Counted from the first letter of the stretch, positions 38,809 to 48,529 are shown. The stretch is DNA of 64,000 bases from Ignavibacteria bacterium (GCA_025612375.1 JAAXKN010000006.1:62001-126000), one strand, 5' to 3'. Notes: generated by a model not told the origin, from the letters alone. A program made the numbers and translations.

Positions 38809-40323
38809 TTATTTGGTTCCTTTTGTCACAGTTGTCTGTGTTTTGTAGTGCGCTATGGCAAGATTCATGCTGTTCAGATTTGATTTATGGATTTTATCAA
38901 CCAGCTTTGCGGCCTTGTCTGTTTCTCCTTTTTTCTCATAGGCCTGCGACATGTAATACCAGTCGAAAGGATCCTGGATGTCGCCCTTTTGGAAATGCGC
39001 CAGGGCCTCATCATAATTGTTCTGCTTTAAGGCAAGGTATCCCATGAAGCTCTCATAATTCTTCTCAACACCGGGATCTGTTGAGCCTCCTATCAGCTTA
39101 TCTTTATTGTCCATCTCGCTTTTGGCTTCATCCGTCTTTCCCTGGGCCGTCATGCCGTAAACCCTGAGGAGATTAGCAAATGCTGTGAGATTCTTTTTCA
39201 GCTGATCAGGAAGATCTGAACTTTCAATTGTTTCCTTAGCCTTATCAAACTGCTTCATCGCTTCTTCAGGCTTTCCGCTTTCAACTAGAATAAATCCCTT
39301 ATTGCCATAGCTGGTTGCTGCAGCAACAGGATTACCTTCTTTTTCAGCAAGAGCTGCCCGTTTGTCCAGTTCCGTCAGAGCGTTATTGATATCGCCCTCA
39401 CGGACAAAGGAAGTCGCCTGATCAAACAAAGCTGCAAGTTTCCAGTTGGGAACCGTCGCCTTGTCGAAAAGCTGCTGATAGGTTTCTCTTGCTTTTGAAA
39501 AGTTATCCTTGAAAACATAGTTATTCCCCAGGCCCTCATACGAAGACCAGAAGTTCGGATCGATTTTAAGAGCTTTCTGATACTGTTTAATGGACTCATC
39601 ATACTTACCGTATTTCAGGAGCAGCTCGCCATAGGAGTCGTAAGGATTCGGGTTGTCAGGAATCAGTGATATGTACTTCTTGAATGCAGCCTCTGCTTTC
39701 TTAAAATCGTTCTTGGAGGAATAAGCATAGCCCATGATGTTATATACCGGAGCAAAGTTTTTGTCGATGGCAATTGCCTTCTGATAGTGGCTTATTGCGG
39801 CATCATAATCCTGCTTTACAAAGTTTTCAAAATTGCCGGCATATGTCTGTACCATCTTATCCTTCGGGAACATGCTTAAGAGCTTGTCCAGTGCTTCCTT
39901 TGCCTTTGCAGTATTTCCTTCAAACTGGGATTTTGTAAAAGTGACTAATTGTTTCTCTCCTTCGGATACCTTATCCATGAGGCTTTCAGCTTTGTCATAG
40001 TCCTGCTTTGAATCAGAGAATTTTCCCCTGGTCATGGCAAGTCCCATGTAACCAAGAGCAAAATCGGGATCTTTCTGAACGGCATCCTGGAAAGAGGCAC
40101 GGGCTTTATCGGCCTGAAGGTTCCACATAAACTGCATTCCCTCGAGATATTTCTGCCTGGCATCCTGTGATTTGGTTGTAACTGGGACCTCATCTTTGGA
40201 CATTGTCATCTGTGCCTTTACTTTCTTCTGCTGCTTCTGTTGCGGATAAGAAGGTCTGGAGACCATAACGAAAGAAAGCAGCGTTACAAAGAACACCACT
40301 AACCATCCGGATCTGAGTTTCAT
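38809..40323 (-). CDS. Exported tetratricopeptide-repeat protein
   Basis: About 504 residues from the ATG at 40323 (GGAGG five bases upstream). A hydrophobic N-terminal segment (WLVVFFVTLLSFVMVS) acts as signal or anchor. Many TPR units follow: AYNIMGYAYSSKNDFKKAEA, YDSYGELLLKYGKYDESIKQ, and YEGLGNNYVFKDNFSKARE, plus later GFILVESGKPEEAMKQFDKA. TPRs form a protein-binding superhelix. The partner and process are unknown. It is a single gene between a terminator and the end of the kdp group. Confidence 0.87.
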   Translation of the reverse strand: MKLRSGWLVVFFVTLLSFVMVSRPSYPQQKQQKKVKAQMTMSKDEVPVTTKSQDARQKYLEGMQFMWNLQADKARASFQDAVQKDPDFALGYMGLAMTRGKFSDSKQDYDKAESLMDKVSEGEKQLVTFTKSQFEGNTAKAKEALDKLLSMFPKDKMVQTYAGNFENFVKQDYDAAISHYQKAIAIDKNFAPVYNIMGYAYSSKNDFKKAEAAFKKYISLIPDNPNPYDSYGELLLKYGKYDESIKQYQKALKIDPNFWSSYEGLGNNYVFKDNFSKARETYQQLFDKATVPNWKLAALFDQATSFVREGDINNALTELDKRAALAEKEGNPVAAATSYGNKGFILVESGKPEEAMKQFDKAKETIESSDLPDQLKKNLTAFANLLRVYGMTAQGKTDEAKSEMDNKDKLIGGSTDPGVEKNYESFMGYLALKQNNYDEALAHFQKGDIQDPFDWYYMSQAYEKKGETDKAAKLVDKIHKSNLNSMNLAIAHYKTQTTVTKGTK

Positions 40324-40464
40324 ACAGCCCTCCAATATTGTGTGGGAATGAAAATTAAGAAAAGAACATGAGGAGTTTTAGATATGAAAAAGCTATTTTT
40401 TCCCTGCCTTTTATCAATGGTAAAACCTGTGCCCTTAATACGCCGCAAGCAGGTTCATTGGTAT

Positions 40465-40498
40465 GCAGGCCTTCGGGCGTTAACCCGGGGGGGCCTGC
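40465..40498 (-). terminator. Hairpin after the kdp-linked histidine kinase gene
   Basis: GCAGGCC...GGCCTGC encloses a second stem GGG..CCC. It stands 30 bases past the stop at 40528. No T run follows, so the terminator call is tentative. Confidence 0.5.
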
Positions 40499-40527
40499 CA
40501 AATGGATAGAATGAATAGACTGGCAAA

Positions 40528-42357
40528 TTATGCCGCAGGGAGCTTAAAGGAAAACGTGCTGCCGACGCCCATTTCACTTTCAGCCCAGATCTCGCCCGAC
40601 TGTGAAGTGACAAACTCCCTGGCAATTGCAAGCCCAAGCCCCCTTCCCCTGGGGTTACTTCCTATCTGAACAAACTTGTCGAATATTCTTTTGAGGTCCT
40701 CTTTCTCAATTCCCGGGCCCTGGTCGCTGACGGAAAACCTTACGAAATTTCCATCCTTTGTGCAGCAGATGCGCAGTGTCCCGTTTTCTGAAGTATAACG
40801 TACGGCATTCGTTATCAGGTTGACCAGAACCCATACAGTCTTCTCAACGTCGGCCTTTATGGGGGGAAGGTCAGCTTCAATGCTCGTATCAACCGCAATA
40901 TTCTTGTCGCTAATAAGCATCATTAAAGATGTAAGTGCATAGTCCATTATTTCATCGGCTTTGGTTAAGCCTATCTTGAGTCTGATGTTTCCCGATTCTG
41001 TCTGTGAATAATCCAGGAGCTCATTTACCATTTTGGAAAGCCTCAGTGTTTCCTGCCTTACAGTCTGCACGATCTTCTGATGCGCCGGGCTGAGGTCGCC
41101 CAACCTTTTGTCCTCCAATAGCTTGATGCTTAAGTTAATCGAGGAGAGAGGCGTCTTTAGCTCATGAGACACCGTTGCAATAAGATTGGTCTTTGCAGTA
41201 TCCCTTTCTTCGTACCTCGTAACATTCTTAAGTATAATTATAAATCCTATTGTGCTTTCAGGGCCGTTTTCATCATCCGACAGCCTGGTTTCAATTACTT
41301 CCTTTGTGAAGTACGCTTCTTTCTCCTTCAGTACAATCGGGATATAAGTGTTGGTATGATTGCCTTTTGTGTTGCCGGGGATGATCACTCCTTTTAATAT
41401 CTCGCGCATGAGGTCATTCGTAAGAGCGACTTCCTGCGCCGACTGGCCTGCCACGTCACTTTCTTTAAGCCCCGTAATCTCCTGTGCGGATTTATTCAGG
41501 TAAAGAAATTTCTTATCTTCGTCAATTATAAATATCGCGTCATTTAGGCCATAGATTATAGCCTCCATCCTTTTCTTCTCAACGAGGAGCTTGTGAAGGT
41601 TGTTAGCTTCATATTCCTTCAGTTTTGTAGACATGCTGTTAAATTCTTTTACCAGTATGCCTAGTTCATCGGCCGAGGTAAAAGGAAGCTTCTGGCCGTA
41701 GTCCCCCATGGATATTGCTTTTATTTTATTGGTCAGTTCGTAAATGGGGCGCAATATATAAACAGGGAAATATGCTATAAACCCGAGTGCCAGAATGAGG
41801 CTTAATCCCGTTAATATCATCATATAACGCGTAACCTGCCTGGCCGTAGAGGCAGCCTTATTGTTCTTATTTACTATAGCGTTTGAGTTTATCTTGTAAA
41901 TTCCTTCTATTGAGCTCCGCACGTCATCATACTTGTCCTTAAGCTGCAGGGCATAGTTTCTCTCTCCCGTCTTCTCCGCCTTTTCCATAATATCCAGAAA
42001 GCCGGCATAATCCTGTTTAAGAATACCTATTATTTCGTCCTCACCCGTTTCGGTTATATTTTTCTCCTCCGCATAAAGATTGTCATTAAACAGCTTCGTC
42101 AGCTTTTTCTGCCCGGTCTCATTTACAGCTGAGACATCGTGCCTGAGAAGGTCCCTTTCAGCGTGAAGCGTATAAAGCCCGTCCAGCGCTTTAAGCATGT
42201 TTGAGGTATATTCAATCGACTTGTAGTTATCCTTAATAATTTCCCCCGAGTCCCTGGAGAGAACTGAGATAAACTGCGAGCCCATGATTCCGAGCACCAG
42301 TATGATCAGGAAAATAAATGAAAGCAGCAGCAGTATTTTTGTTTTTAACTTATTCAT
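40528..42357 (-). CDS. Membrane sensor histidine kinase of the kdp locus
   Basis: 609 residues from the ATG at 42357. Two membrane spans (about 8-30 and 178-200) flank a helical extracytoplasmic domain. HAMP (about 200-252), PAS (about 262-378), HisKA with His398 in TVSHELKTPLSSINLS, and HATPase (NLITNAVRYTS, SDQGPGI, GLGLAIAREF) follow. Its ATG overlaps the last eight bases of the kdpD-like gene, so the two are translationally coupled. In enterobacteria KdpD is one protein with both sensory and kinase halves; here the kinase lacks the KdpD domains and carries its own membrane sensor. Its likely partner is the sigma-54 regulator at 48879. Confidence 0.92.
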   Translation of the reverse strand: MNKLKTKILLLLSFIFLIILVLGIMGSQFISVLSRDSGEIIKDNYKSIEYTSNMLKALDGLYTLHAERDLLRHDVSAVNETGQKKLTKLFNDNLYAEEKNITETGEDEIIGILKQDYAGFLDIMEKAEKTGERNYALQLKDKYDDVRSSIEGIYKINSNAIVNKNNKAASTARQVTRYMMILTGLSLILALGFIAYFPVYILRPIYELTNKIKAISMGDYGQKLPFTSADELGILVKEFNSMSTKLKEYEANNLHKLLVEKKRMEAIIYGLNDAIFIIDEDKKFLYLNKSAQEITGLKESDVAGQSAQEVALTNDLMREILKGVIIPGNTKGNHTNTYIPIVLKEKEAYFTKEVIETRLSDDENGPESTIGFIIILKNVTRYEERDTAKTNLIATVSHELKTPLSSINLSIKLLEDKRLGDLSPAHQKIVQTVRQETLRLSKMVNELLDYSQTESGNIRLKIGLTKADEIMDYALTSLMMLISDKNIAVDTSIEADLPPIKADVEKTVWVLVNLITNAVRYTSENGTLRICCTKDGNFVRFSVSDQGPGIEKEDLKRIFDKFVQIGSNPRGRGLGLAIAREFVTSQSGEIWAESEMGVGSTFSFKLPAA

Positions 42358-43498
42358 GATTAGATACAATAAAAATGTCTATGCTTAAATTTTTTATTAG
42401 CTTAAATAAATCTTTTAATATATTGTTTTTTGTCAGCTGTTCCCAAAAGCCTTGTTCCGGCCTCCCCAGCACGATGGTCCCTATCTCTTTATTCCTGGCA
42501 TATTCAGCTATTGCTTCCGGGACATTATTAGCCTTGATCCTGACCACTTCCGCATCCAGCTCAGTCGCCAGCTTGAAATTATTTATCAGGTGCCTCTGTT
42601 CAGAAGCTTCGATATTCTCGGGACTTTCCTTTTGAGTCTGGACATAAAGAACGTACCACTTTGAATTATTAATGGATGCCAGCCTGGCGGATTTCCTTAT
42701 AAGGTTTACACCCGACTTGCTGTTGCTGCTAAGGCATGTCAGTACTGCATTATTTCTTTTCGGCTGCTTTATCAGGTCCCTTTTTATTTTGCGCCCCACC
42801 TGACGGGTTGACTCTCTTAAGGCCAGTTCCCTCAGCTGCAGGAGCTTTTCGGTCTGGAAAAAATTATTAAGGGCCGTAGGAACCTTCCCCATGTCATAAA
42901 CTTTACCCTCCTTAATCCTTTCAATGAGATCATCTATGGCAAGGTCGACATTGACAATTTCATCTGCCATTTCAATTACGCTGTCGGGAACCCGTTCTTT
43001 TATTTCAACGCCCGTAATTCTTTCCACTTCCTTGTTGATGCTTTCAATGTGCTGTATATTCACAGTACTTATTACATTAATACCGTTATCAATTATCTGA
43101 ATAACGTCTTCCCACCTTTTAGTGTTTTTGGATCCGGGCATATTTGTGTGAGCCAGTTCGTCGACCAGCACAAGTTCCGGCTTTCTTATAAGAATCGCAT
43201 CAAGGTCCATCTCCTCCAGCATTCTGCCCTTATAGAAAGTTGATTTCCTTTGAATTTCAGGAAGTCCTGCTTTAAGCTTTTCTGTTTCAGACCTGCCATG
43301 AGATTCAATATATCCTATGCACACGTCAATACCGCTTTCCAGGAGCTGATGTGCCTCCTGAAGCATGCGGAAAGTTTTCCCCACTCCGGCCGCCATGCCG
43401 ATATAGATCTTGAACTTTCCCCTCCTGGAGGATTTAATCATCTGGAGAAAGTATTCAACCGATGCACTTCTTGTATCTTCAGCACTTTCCAAAGCCAA
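42350..43498 (-). CDS. kdpD: KdpD sensory half (KdpD + USP domains) without kinase
   Basis: 382 residues, against about 900 for full KdpD. The N-terminal KdpD domain has Walker A GMAAGVGKT and the conserved DVCIGYIESHGR, VDELAHTNMPGSK, KRWEDVIQIIDNGINVIST and NIQHIES. The second part is a universal-stress-protein-like domain (LTCLSSNSKSGVNLIRKSAR ... IVLGRPEQGFWEQL), the region that binds c-di-AMP in some KdpD proteins. It ends there, with no membrane or kinase part. The start is TTG at 43498 with GGGAG five bases upstream; there is no suitable ATG. It probably senses nucleotide or potassium status and controls the kinase whose gene it overlaps. Confidence 0.92.
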   Translation of the reverse strand: MALESAEDTRSASVEYFLQMIKSSRRGKFKIYIGMAAGVGKTFRMLQEAHQLLESGIDVCIGYIESHGRSETEKLKAGLPEIQRKSTFYKGRMLEEMDLDAILIRKPELVLVDELAHTNMPGSKNTKRWEDVIQIIDNGINVISTVNIQHIESINKEVERITGVEIKERVPDSVIEMADEIVNVDLAIDDLIERIKEGKVYDMGKVPTALNNFFQTEKLLQLRELALRESTRQVGRKIKRDLIKQPKRNNAVLTCLSSNSKSGVNLIRKSARLASINNSKWYVLYVQTQKESPENIEASEQRHLINNFKLATELDAEVVRIKANNVPEAIAEYARNKEIGTIVLGRPEQGFWEQLTKNNILKDLFKLIKNLSIDIFIVSNHE

Positions 43499-43511
43499 AT
43501 ATTCTCCCGTA

Positions 43512-43946
43512 CTATATTTTTCTTCTTATCACGTCTATTTTGTAGGTTTCGAAGTGCCAGTCATATCTGTCTTCCTGGCCACGGCTTTCGCCGGTCTGAT
43601 AAAAACCCAGGCTTTTAAGAACGCTTTTGACCTCACCTATGAGTTTCATATCACATTCTGATCTGGAATTGAATAGTTCCAGGGCCCCGAATTCATTGTA
43701 CTGCAATATAAGATGTTCCGGTATAAGTTGAATCACCATTATCGTATAATATTCATCCGTTTGGCTCTCAAGTTTGATTTTATCCAGGCGCGATCTGATA
43801 ATTAGGCCTGGGAATTCCTTCATCAGGCTTTCCCTTAAGACCACAATTGCAGCCTGTATATCGTCAATATCATCCTTTCCAAGCAGATACCTGAGGCGGT
43901 ATTTTTCATCTGCCTTTGAAAGGATTTCTTTTATTGTCTCTTTCAT
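43512..43946 (-). CDS. Unknown 144-residue protein inside the kdp operon
   Basis: I do not recognise a family. It begins MKETIKEILSKADEKYRLRY with a charged helical part. An alternating alpha-beta pattern follows (YYTIMVIQLIPEHLILQYNE, ELFNSRSECDMKLIGEVKSV) and ends in FETYKIDVIRRKI. There is no signal peptide, membrane span or metal motif, so it should be a soluble cytosolic protein. GGGAG lies ten bases upstream. It sits between kdpC (59 bases) and the kdpD-like gene (13 bases), where many Bacteroidetes have a porin-like gene, so a role in Kdp regulation or assembly is inferred from context only. Confidence 0.75.
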   Translation of the reverse strand: MKETIKEILSKADEKYRLRYLLGKDDIDDIQAAIVVLRESLMKEFPGLIIRSRLDKIKLESQTDEYYTIMVIQLIPEHLILQYNEFGALELFNSRSECDMKLIGEVKSVLKSLGFYQTGESRGQEDRYDWHFETYKIDVIRRKI

Positions 43947-44005
43947 CTTTTTATATCTCCCGTTAATAATTATATTATAAGTAACTGAAGACCCATAACC
44001 CTCAA

Positions 44006-44572
44006 CTATTTTATCTCTAATTTTTCAAGTGCCAGATTAAGCCTCAGTACATTAATGCGTTCCGGACCGAAAAGCCCCAGAAGCGGTTTTTCTTTATATT
44101 TTTCCACAAGCTCTCTAATTTTGTATTCCGGAATATCTCTTGCCCGTGAAATTCTTTTTACCTGAATAAGCGCGCCCTCCGGAGAAATATGAGGATCCAG
44201 GCCGCTGCCTGATGCTGTTACCATTTCAACAGGAATATCTGAGACCTTTATCCCGGGATTATGAACAAGAAACGTATCAACTCTTGCTTTAACTTCTTTC
44301 AGGTAATCAGGATTTGTTGGGCCCATATTGCTTGCAGATGTAGCTGCGGCATTATAATCAGAAGCTGAAGGCCGGCCCTGGAAATACTTATCTTTTGTGA
44401 ATTTCTGCCCCACATTTTCATAGCCAATTATCCTTCCGTCTTTCATGATTGGAAATCCTTCGGCAGCAGAGGGAAACAGCTGTGCTATTGCCCAGATAAC
44501 TAATGTGAATATTACACTGCAAAGAATGAGAAGTGTAAAATGTATGCCTAATATATTTCGTAATGTTTTCAT
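44006..44572 (-). CDS. kdpC: Potassium-transporting ATPase subunit C
   Basis: 188 residues with one N-terminal membrane span (FTLLILCSVIFTLVIWAIAQ) and a periplasmic domain. Family signs: GQKFTKDKYFQGRPSASDYN, ASNMGPTNPDY, VPVEMVTASGSGLDPHISPE variants (IPVEMVTASGSGLDPHISPE), VKRIARARDI-like VKRISRARDI, and LGPERINVLRLNLAL. KdpC stabilises the KdpFABC complex. It lies 75 bases after kdpB in the operon. Confidence 0.96.
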   Translation of the reverse strand: MKTLRNILGIHFTLLILCSVIFTLVIWAIAQLFPSAAEGFPIMKDGRIIGYENVGQKFTKDKYFQGRPSASDYNAAATSASNMGPTNPDYLKEVKARVDTFLVHNPGIKVSDIPVEMVTASGSGLDPHISPEGALIQVKRISRARDIPEYKIRELVEKYKEKPLLGLFGPERINVLRLNLALEKLEIK

Positions 44573-44647
44573 TTATTATCAATTTATTCAATTATTGAAT
44601 ATTTTAATTTAAGCCCAGAGGACAATACTCTCTAAGCCTTTCACAAA

Positions 44648-46705
44648 TCAGAAGAACAGGCTGATTACCATATCTATCAATTTAATTCCTATAAAAGGAG
44701 AAATAATACCGCCCAGGCCATAGATGAAAAGGTTTCTTCTTAACATGGCAGTGGCGCCGATAGCTTTATATTTAACTCCTTTTAGTGCCAGCGGAATGAG
44801 TGCCGGTATTACGAGTGCATTAAATATAACTGCTGAAAGTATTGCTGATTCAGATGAGCCCAGGCGCATAATATTAAGCGCGTTAAGGCCCGGAATTGCG
44901 GCTGCAAAAATGCCGGGAATAATTGCGAAGTATTTTGCAACGTCGTTTGCAAGTGAGAATGTTGTAACATTGCCTCTTGTAATAAGCATCTGTTTGCCTA
45001 TTTCAATTACTTCCAGGAGTTTTGTCGGGTCATTATCCAGGTCAACCATATTGGCTGCTTCCTTGGCTGCCTGTGTTCCTGTGTTCATTGCAACGGCAAC
45101 GTCAGCCTGTGCAAGAGCCGGGGCGTCATTTGTGCCGTCGCCCATCATTGCAACCAGCTTTCCTGATTTCTGTTCTTCCCTTATGTATCTAAGCTTGTCC
45201 TCGGGCTTTGCCTCTGCAATAAAGTCGTCAACTCCTGCCTTGTTTGCAATGTATTTAGCCGTCAGCGGGTTGTCCCCGGTAACCATTACGGTCTTAACTC
45301 CCATCTTTCTTAAACGTTCAAAGCGTTCCTGAATACCGGGTTTAATGATATCTTCCAGCTGTATGGCTCCCAGGGCTTTATGGTCAACAGCCACTGCCAG
45401 CGGCGTGCCCCCGTTTTCAGCAATGTGCCTTACATTCTTTTCTATTTCTTCAATTTCTGCCTTAGAGTTAAAGGAATAATGGCTATTGGACATTGCCTTA
45501 ATAGAATCCCAGGCACCCTTTCTGATCTCTATACCGCCCGGCAGGTCAATCCCGCTCATCCTGGTCTCAGCGGAAAATTTTATAAACCTGGCCCCCTGTA
45601 CGTCTTTCTCATTTATTTTAATGTTATTTTTTTCGCCCAGCTCAAGTATCGATTTCCCTTCCGGCGTCGAGTCGGCCATTGAACTCAGGAGGCAGTAGCG
45701 GATGAACTCTTCTTTTGAAAAGCCGTCTACCGGGTAGAAATTTGTAGCCTTGCGGTTGCCGATTGTAATTGTGCCTGTCTTATCGAGCAGTACAGTATCA
45801 ATATCTCCGGCATTTTCAACTGCCTTGCCGGATTTTGAGATCACGTTTGCCCTCAAGGCCCTGTCCATGCCGGCAATGCCGATTGCCGAGAGCAAAGCAC
45901 CGATTGTAGTTGGTATCAGACATACAAATAATGAGACCAGGGCTGCTATTGTTATGGAAGTTTTTGAATATTCAGCAAAAGGCTCGAGTGTTGCTGTCAC
46001 GAGCAGGAATACTATTGTAAAGCCCGCAAGAAGAATTGTAAGGGCTATTTCATTCGGGGTCTTTTTCCTGCTAGCGCCTTCCACCAGTGCTATCATTTTA
46101 TCCAGGAAGGTTTCACCGGGATTACTTGTTACCTGCACTTTTATTCTATCTGACAAAACCTTTGTTCCACCAACCACACCGGAGTGGTCGGTACCGGCTT
46201 CCCTGATGACCGGTGCTGATTCGCCGGTAATTGCGGATTCATCAATTGAAGCAAGTCCTTCAATTATCTCACCGTCAGCCGGAATTGTCTCTCCGGCTGA
46301 CGCAACAAATACGTCTCCTTTCTTTAGTTCTGAGGAGTTTATGAGCTTTACTTCCCCCGCAGGTAAGACGAGATTTGCCGGCGTTACCTCCCTTGTTTTC
46401 CTCAGTGAAGCCGCCTGTGCCTTCCCCCTTGCCTCTGCAATTGCCTCTGCAAAATTTCCAAAGAGGTTTGTAAGGAAGAGTAATACAGTAATAACTAAAT
46501 TATATAAAAAACTTCCCTGTCCGCTTTCAGGGTTAATTGCTGTTATTATTGTAACTGCAAGCATAACAAAGGTGCCTATTTCTACCGTAAACATTACGGG
46601 ATTCTTCATCATTACAGCAGGGTTATATTTAACAAAGGATTCTTTGAACGCGGCACTTAAAATTTCGGGTTCAAATAACTTTGCGGATTTTTTTCTTTTT
46701 CCCAT
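44648..46705 (-). CDS. kdpB: Potassium-transporting P-type ATPase subunit B
   Basis: 685 residues, normal length. This is the energising subunit of Kdp. P-type ATPase motifs are TGESAPV in the actuator domain, the phosphorylated Asp in LLDKTGTITIGNR, the nucleotide-binding KGA / HKALGAIQLEDIIK region, MVTGDNPLTAK and GDGTNDAPALAQADVAVAMN. Membrane spans surround them. The ATG at 46705 has GGTGA upstream. Gene order kdpA-kdpB-kdpC is conserved. A long + strand open frame opposite this gene is a reading shadow. Confidence 0.97.
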   Translation of the reverse strand: MGKRKKSAKLFEPEILSAAFKESFVKYNPAVMMKNPVMFTVEIGTFVMLAVTIITAINPESGQGSFLYNLVITVLLFLTNLFGNFAEAIAEARGKAQAASLRKTREVTPANLVLPAGEVKLINSSELKKGDVFVASAGETIPADGEIIEGLASIDESAITGESAPVIREAGTDHSGVVGGTKVLSDRIKVQVTSNPGETFLDKMIALVEGASRKKTPNEIALTILLAGFTIVFLLVTATLEPFAEYSKTSITIAALVSLFVCLIPTTIGALLSAIGIAGMDRALRANVISKSGKAVENAGDIDTVLLDKTGTITIGNRKATNFYPVDGFSKEEFIRYCLLSSMADSTPEGKSILELGEKNNIKINEKDVQGARFIKFSAETRMSGIDLPGGIEIRKGAWDSIKAMSNSHYSFNSKAEIEEIEKNVRHIAENGGTPLAVAVDHKALGAIQLEDIIKPGIQERFERLRKMGVKTVMVTGDNPLTAKYIANKAGVDDFIAEAKPEDKLRYIREEQKSGKLVAMMGDGTNDAPALAQADVAVAMNTGTQAAKEAANMVDLDNDPTKLLEVIEIGKQMLITRGNVTTFSLANDVAKYFAIIPGIFAAAIPGLNALNIMRLGSSESAILSAVIFNALVIPALIPLALKGVKYKAIGATAMLRRNLFIYGLGGIISPFIGIKLIDMVISLFF

Positions 46706-46729
46706 ATTTTCACCAATTAAATTTTATGC

Positions 46730-48421
46730 TTACATTGAAAAATATTCTGCAATAGGCCCTACGGCCAAGGCCGGGAAAAATGATAAAGCTGCAACTATTG
46801 CAATTACAGCAATTAGCACAATGCCGAATGTCAGGCTGTCGATTCTGAGTGTTCCGGCTGATTCGGGGATCTTCTTTTTCCTGGCCAGGAGCCCTGCAAT
46901 TGCAACCGGTCCTATTATCGGTATGAAGCGTGCCAGGAGCATAACAGTGCCGCACATGATATTCCAGAAATATGTATTATCCCCCAGACCTTCGAATCCC
47001 GAGCCGTTGTTTGCTGAGGAGGAAGTAAATTCATAAAGCATCTCTGAAAAGCCATGATATCCCGGGTTAGGTGTCCAGCCTATGGATGGGTTTATTGCAG
47101 AGATATGAGCAGCAATGGCTGTTCCAACAAGGATTAACAACGGATGCAGCAGCAGCACAACAGCGGCTATTTTTACTTCTTTCGCCTCTATCTTTTTGCC
47201 CAGCAGCTCAGGAGTGCGCCCAACCATAAGTCCGGCTATAAAGACAGCAATAACCAGGTAGATAAAAAAGTTTAAGAATCCAACCCCGACGCCTCCGAAT
47301 ATTGAATTTATCATCATATCAATCATAAACAGCCCGCCTGAAAGCGGCATAAAACTGTCGTGCATTGAATTTACAGAACCGTTTGATGTAGAAGTTGTTG
47401 TAACTCCCCAATAAGCTGAAGCCGCAGGACCAAAGCGCACTTCCTTGCCTTCCATGTTCGATGCCTGCTGTTGTGAGATCCCAATGGCTTTTATTTTCGG
47501 GTTGCCGTCAATTTCCCACCTGACAGTAAGAATAAGAAATAAAAGCATTATTGCAGCCATTACACTAAAGAAAATATATCCCAACTTCTTTTTCTCAAGA
47601 TAAAACCCGAAGGAGAAAACCAGCCCTATTGCAATAACTAATATTGAAATATTCTCAACCATATTAGTCAGGTAATTAGGATTTTCCAGCGGGTGAGCTG
47701 AATTTACTCCAAAAAATCCGCCGCCGTTTGTTCCCAACTGCTTTATAGCCACCATGCCGGCAGCAGGTCCCGTAGCAACACTTACCGTGTCACCCTGCAG
47801 TGTAATTATTTTTTGTGCACCGTTAAATGTCATTGGGGTGCCGTTTAACAATAAGATAACGGCAACAGCAACTGAAAGCGGAAGAAGTATTCTTGTGGTG
47901 CTTTTTACAACAAGGCAGTAGAAGTTTCCCAGATCACTCATTTGCCTCTGTACCAGGCCTTTAAACAACATCGCAAGAGCGGCAATACCTGTAGAGGCAC
48001 TTACAAACTGCATAAACATAAGAAGAAATATCTGTGTAAAATATGACGCACCGGTTTCACCTGAATAGTGCTGAAGATTCGTATTTGAGACAAAACTTGC
48101 AGCCGTATTAAATGCAAGAGAGGCCTCCATAGCCGGAATATCCATGGGATTTAAGAAAGGATGCCTTATCAGCAAAAGTACATATGCCCATAGGAAAAAA
48201 ACCACGTTTAGCAGAAGCATTGCTTTTAGACCTTCTTTCCAGTCCATAGGCTTTTCAGGATCAATTCCTGATATCCTGAAAATGAGCCTTTCGAACGGCT
48301 TTAAAAAGTCGCTCCAGACTTTCTCCCCCTTAAATACTTTTGCCATATACTTCCCTAAAGGGTAGGCAAATAGTACAGTAAGAATGAATGTTGCAGCAAT
48401 TCCAAAGATCTCTGTATTCAT
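46730..48421 (-). CDS. kdpA: Potassium-transporting ATPase subunit A
   Basis: 563 residues with about ten membrane spans. It is the K+-binding channel-like subunit. Selectivity-filter-like loops are visible: FVSNTNLQHYSGE, LGTNGGGFFGVNSAHP, WGVTTTSTSNGSVN and TSSSANNGSGFEGL. The start ATG at 48421 has AAGGA over the end of kdpF, 12 bases upstream. It is expected to be made only at low potassium. Confidence 0.97.
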   Translation of the reverse strand: MNTEIFGIAATFILTVLFAYPLGKYMAKVFKGEKVWSDFLKPFERLIFRISGIDPEKPMDWKEGLKAMLLLNVVFFLWAYVLLLIRHPFLNPMDIPAMEASLAFNTAASFVSNTNLQHYSGETGASYFTQIFLLMFMQFVSASTGIAALAMLFKGLVQRQMSDLGNFYCLVVKSTTRILLPLSVAVAVILLLNGTPMTFNGAQKIITLQGDTVSVATGPAAGMVAIKQLGTNGGGFFGVNSAHPLENPNYLTNMVENISILVIAIGLVFSFGFYLEKKKLGYIFFSVMAAIMLLFLILTVRWEIDGNPKIKAIGISQQQASNMEGKEVRFGPAASAYWGVTTTSTSNGSVNSMHDSFMPLSGGLFMIDMMINSIFGGVGVGFLNFFIYLVIAVFIAGLMVGRTPELLGKKIEAKEVKIAAVVLLLHPLLILVGTAIAAHISAINPSIGWTPNPGYHGFSEMLYEFTSSSANNGSGFEGLGDNTYFWNIMCGTVMLLARFIPIIGPVAIAGLLARKKKIPESAGTLRIDSLTFGIVLIAVIAIVAALSFFPALAVGPIAEYFSM

Positions 48422-48433
48422 AATAGTATATCC

Positions 48434-48511
48434 TTAAAATTTCTCCGGTTTTATTAAGGCATATGTTAAATATATTCCTACGGCAAAACAAAGAATCAGT
48501 AGTATTATCAT
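48434..48511 (-). CDS. kdpF: KdpF, small subunit of the Kdp ATPase
   Basis: A 25-residue frame that is easy to miss. It is one hydrophobic helix ending GIYLTYALIKPEKF, which matches the KdpF pattern (..GYLVYALINAEAF in E. coli). The ribosome-binding site GAGAGAGGG sits just before the ATG. Its stop lies 12 bases before kdpA, the usual place for kdpF. KdpF is a lipid-like stabiliser of KdpA in the membrane. Confidence 0.88.
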   Translation of the reverse strand: MIILLILCFAVGIYLTYALIKPEKF

Positions 48512-48529
48512 TTCCCTCTCTCCCGTCAA

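Noticed and set aside
45750-47036. A 428-codon open frame on the + strand opposite kdpB and kdpA
   Set aside because: It lies wholly against two certain, conserved genes, shows low-complexity Ser/Ala/Ile-rich composition typical of the reverse frame of membrane proteins, and has no family motif.
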